Origin: an uncultured Mycoplasmatota bacterium | GTDB taxonomy: Bacteria; Bacillota_I; Bacilli_A; RF39; UBA660 | NCBI GenBank assembly: GCA_900551105.1 | Contig: URUT01000030.1 | Location: forward strand, 1 to 15,637 | Reading direction: 5' to 3' | DNA: 15,637 bases | Shown here: positions 13,985 to 15,637 of the stretch, one piece after another | Layout of the letters: each line of letters starts with the position of its first letter | Position numbering within the stretch: the first letter of the stretch is position 1 | The notes under the pieces: model-generated | The model's database searches: none | Seen by the model: only the letters and a program-made list of their open reading frames with translations | What the model was told of the DNA's origin: nothing | Program-made: the position numbers and the translations under genes

Positions 13985-14020
13985 AAAAAAGAACACTAAT
14001 CTATTTTAGTTAATGTTCTT
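13985..14020 (-). terminator. Terminator of addA
   Basis: On the minus strand an 11-bp stem (14020-14010 with 13999-13989, one G-U pair) with a 10-nt loop is followed by a U run from 13990 to 13985. The addA stop codon (13998-13996) is within the stem. The helicase promoter begins directly after it, so the two genes are transcribed separately. Confidence 0.8.
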
Positions 14021-15637
14021 GTAGTAAGTGAATATAGGTAGGTGAATGTTTTTTTGTGGGTTTTAGACTCTATAAAACTTTTATAACCTTCTAATTGCTT
14101 TTTGTAAGCTGGATCATCTGTATGTTTTAATTTATAATCTATTATATCAATGTGATCGTCATATTCTAACATAAGGTCAATAACACCGACTTTTTCTTCA
14201 TTTTCTTTAATATCTATAAATTCGTATTCTTGATATATTTTTGCATTATTTATATTTGAGAAAATGCTGTTTTTCAATAAATTAGAAAGAATACTTTTTT
14301 CATTGTCATTTAATATATTGTAATTAGGGTCTTTAAGATTTATGTTTTCAAGCATGTAGTGAAGATTTGTACCAAATTTCATATTTTCTTTTTCTTCATT
14401 AGTAATTAATTTATTTTCTTCTTTTGAAAAATGATTTTCTTTTAAAGTTTCTTTAGCAAGTTCTTTTTCTTCTACATTTATTATTTCTTTACTATTATTT
14501 AAGTCATTTAGGTTAATATTTTTTGCTATTTTATATTCATTGTTAATTAAAGGTATTGGTATATTTGTTATGTATTTTTCAATGTATGTATAGACAGAAT
14601 TTAAGATATCTTTAAATGATTTATATTTCATTCTATCTAGATCATCTATGACGTTTGAACTGTTTGTGATGTAAAATTTATCATTGTCCAAACTTGTTAC
14701 GATAATCATTTTTTCTTTTGCTCTTGTTAATGCAACGTATAGTAATCTAATTTTTTCGGAAATTTCATTTTTGACATTATCTTCTTTAAATATTGTTTTA
14801 ATAAATGTATTAGAGAATCCTTCGTTGTAGCTTGGCATAATTAAGCCGTAAGCATTACTATATAAAATTTTATCTTTCATGTCTTGTAAATTAAATTCTT
14901 TGTGAAAACCTGAAAAATAACAAATTTTGTATTCTAAGCCTTTTGATTTATGAATATTTGTAATTGTTACAGAATTAGAATCACTTATGATTGCTGGGAT
15001 TTTTATTACTTCTTGATTTTCCATCAAATTTTCAAAATATTCTTTCATATCATAGATGTTCATACCAACGTCATTTAAACTTTTAGCTTTGTCTAATAGA
15101 TTATTTAGAATGATTGTTCTGTAATTAAGGTTTCCGACGGTTATCATTTTATTAAAGAAGTCAAATTCATTTATTATAGTCTCTATAATTTCGTAGTTAC
15201 TCATGCTATCTATGTTTTTACTAATTTCCAAACATTTTTGATAAATATTGGTTTCTGTTATTTTATTATTTGTTATTATTTGATAGATTGTTTCGTCTTC
15301 TATACTATATAGATAGCTTCTAGCGATGCTTGTAAAATAAAATTTATTAGAGGTGTTATTTCCTTCTTTTTTTATATTTATTATTAAGCCTAGTATATTG
15401 TTTATTAAACAGACTTCATCAGTAAATAGGATATCTTCATCTTTATAAATATTTAGTGGAATTTGCAAGTAGTCAAATACTTTTTTGTAGATGTCAAAAC
15501 TGCTGGTTCTATCCATTAATATGCAAAAGTCTTTATAAGTGATGTCTCTTTGAGTTTCTTCATCTAGTACTTGATATTTTGCATTAATTTTATCTTTTAT
15601 GTCATTACCAATGATAAATGCTTCTATTTCTTCTTTA
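13996..15637 (-). CDS. addA: AddA helicase/nuclease subunit, C-terminal part (cut by right window edge)
   Basis: AddA is the helicase-nuclease subunit of AddAB, which resects double-strand breaks for RecA loading and degrades foreign linear DNA. The frame is open upstream of the ATG at 15516 all the way to the window edge and reads EEIEAFIIGNDI and TQRDITYKDFCILMDRTSSF, the AddA motif IV region, so the ATG at 15516 is internal. About 546 residues are present of roughly 1,200. Visible parts: motif V TITNIHKSKGLEYK, motif VI EKIRLLYVALTRAKEKMIIV, a charged linker, and a RecB-type nuclease domain with GTNLHYMLE, VGVIDLMLEY, IIDYKLK and KQLEGYK, i.e. the D, D-x-K and Q-x-x-x-Y catalytic set is intact. 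addB would be expected to the right. Confidence 0.9.
   Translation of the reverse strand, partial: KEEIEAFIIGNDIKDKINAKYQVLDEETQRDITYKDFCILMDRTSSFDIYKKVFDYLQIPLNIYKDEDILFTDEVCLINNILGLIINIKKEGNNTSNKFYFTSIARSYLYSIEDETIYQIITNNKITETNIYQKCLEISKNIDSMSNYEIIETIINEFDFFNKMITVGNLNYRTIILNNLLDKAKSLNDVGMNIYDMKEYFENLMENQEVIKIPAIISDSNSVTITNIHKSKGLEYKICYFSGFHKEFNLQDMKDKILYSNAYGLIMPSYNEGFSNTFIKTIFKEDNVKNEISEKIRLLYVALTRAKEKMIIVTSLDNDKFYITNSSNVIDDLDRMKYKSFKDILNSVYTYIEKYITNIPIPLINNEYKIAKNINLNDLNNSKEIINVEEKELAKETLKENHFSKEENKLITNEEKENMKFGTNLHYMLENINLKDPNYNILNDNEKSILSNLLKNSIFSNINNAKIYQEYEFIDIKENEEKVGVIDLMLEYDDHIDIIDYKLKHTDDPAYKKQLEGYKSFIESKTHKKTFTYLYSLTTRTLTKID

Noticed and set aside
15514..15516. ATG at 15516 as the start of a 506-aa protein
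   Set aside because: The frame stays open to the window edge and the upstream residues are AddA motif IV sequence, so this ATG is internal.

Overview
The window comes from a very AT-rich Firmicutes/Mollicutes-type genome, probably an uncultured low-GC Bacilli-like lineage. Gene families (AddA, alanine racemase fold, D-amino-acid ligase-like ATP-grasp), extended -10 promoters and AGGTGAT-type ribosome binding sites all fit. The standard code applies: Trp is TGG throughout, and no gene ends in TGA. I cannot place it to genus.

Left part, about 1-7.8 kb, looks like a small integrated defence island. It opens with the 5' part of a leftward tyrosine-recombinase integrase (1-209). A divergent promoter region with two matching operator-like palindromes (252-286) separates it from a rightward two-HTH Xre-type regulator (332-778), whose second HTH is cut by an in-frame TAA. 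A 59-bp imperfect palindrome (875-933) follows. Next is a tightly overlapping rightward operon: two C5-cytosine DNA methyltransferases (955-2016, 2009-3049), a protein of unknown function (3030-3770), a McrB-like AAA+ protein (3772-5736) and a McrC-like PD-(D/E)XK nuclease (5729-6793). Two 5mC methyltransferases plus McrB/McrC-like subunits is the layout of the LlaJI restriction-modification family; the extra middle gene is not part of the layout I know for LlaJI. A strong terminator closes the operon. A separately transcribed all-helical protein of unknown function (6856-7791) comes next, and then an inverted repeat that may mark the island end.

The gap 7792-8076 holds that inverted repeat, an orphan terminator hairpin and a promoter. 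Next is a 556-aa protein (8077-9747) with two separate R-N-x3-H motifs, one near each end. This suggests a single-chain tandem-HEPN ribonuclease, and it is the most intriguing gene here.

Right part, about 9.75-15.6 kb, looks chromosomal. An alanine-racemase-family enzyme (9821-10984) overlaps an ATP-grasp ligase resembling D-aspartate ligases (10971-12206), suggesting D-amino-acid incorporation into peptidoglycan. A small exported protein follows (12276-12602). On the minus strand lie a short UvrD-like helicase (12592-13947), apparently transcribed as a leaderless mRNA, and the C-terminal part of AddA (13996-15637, running off the right edge). All seven left-part genes with visible stops end in TAA, while four of six on the right end in TAG, which fits the left part being foreign.
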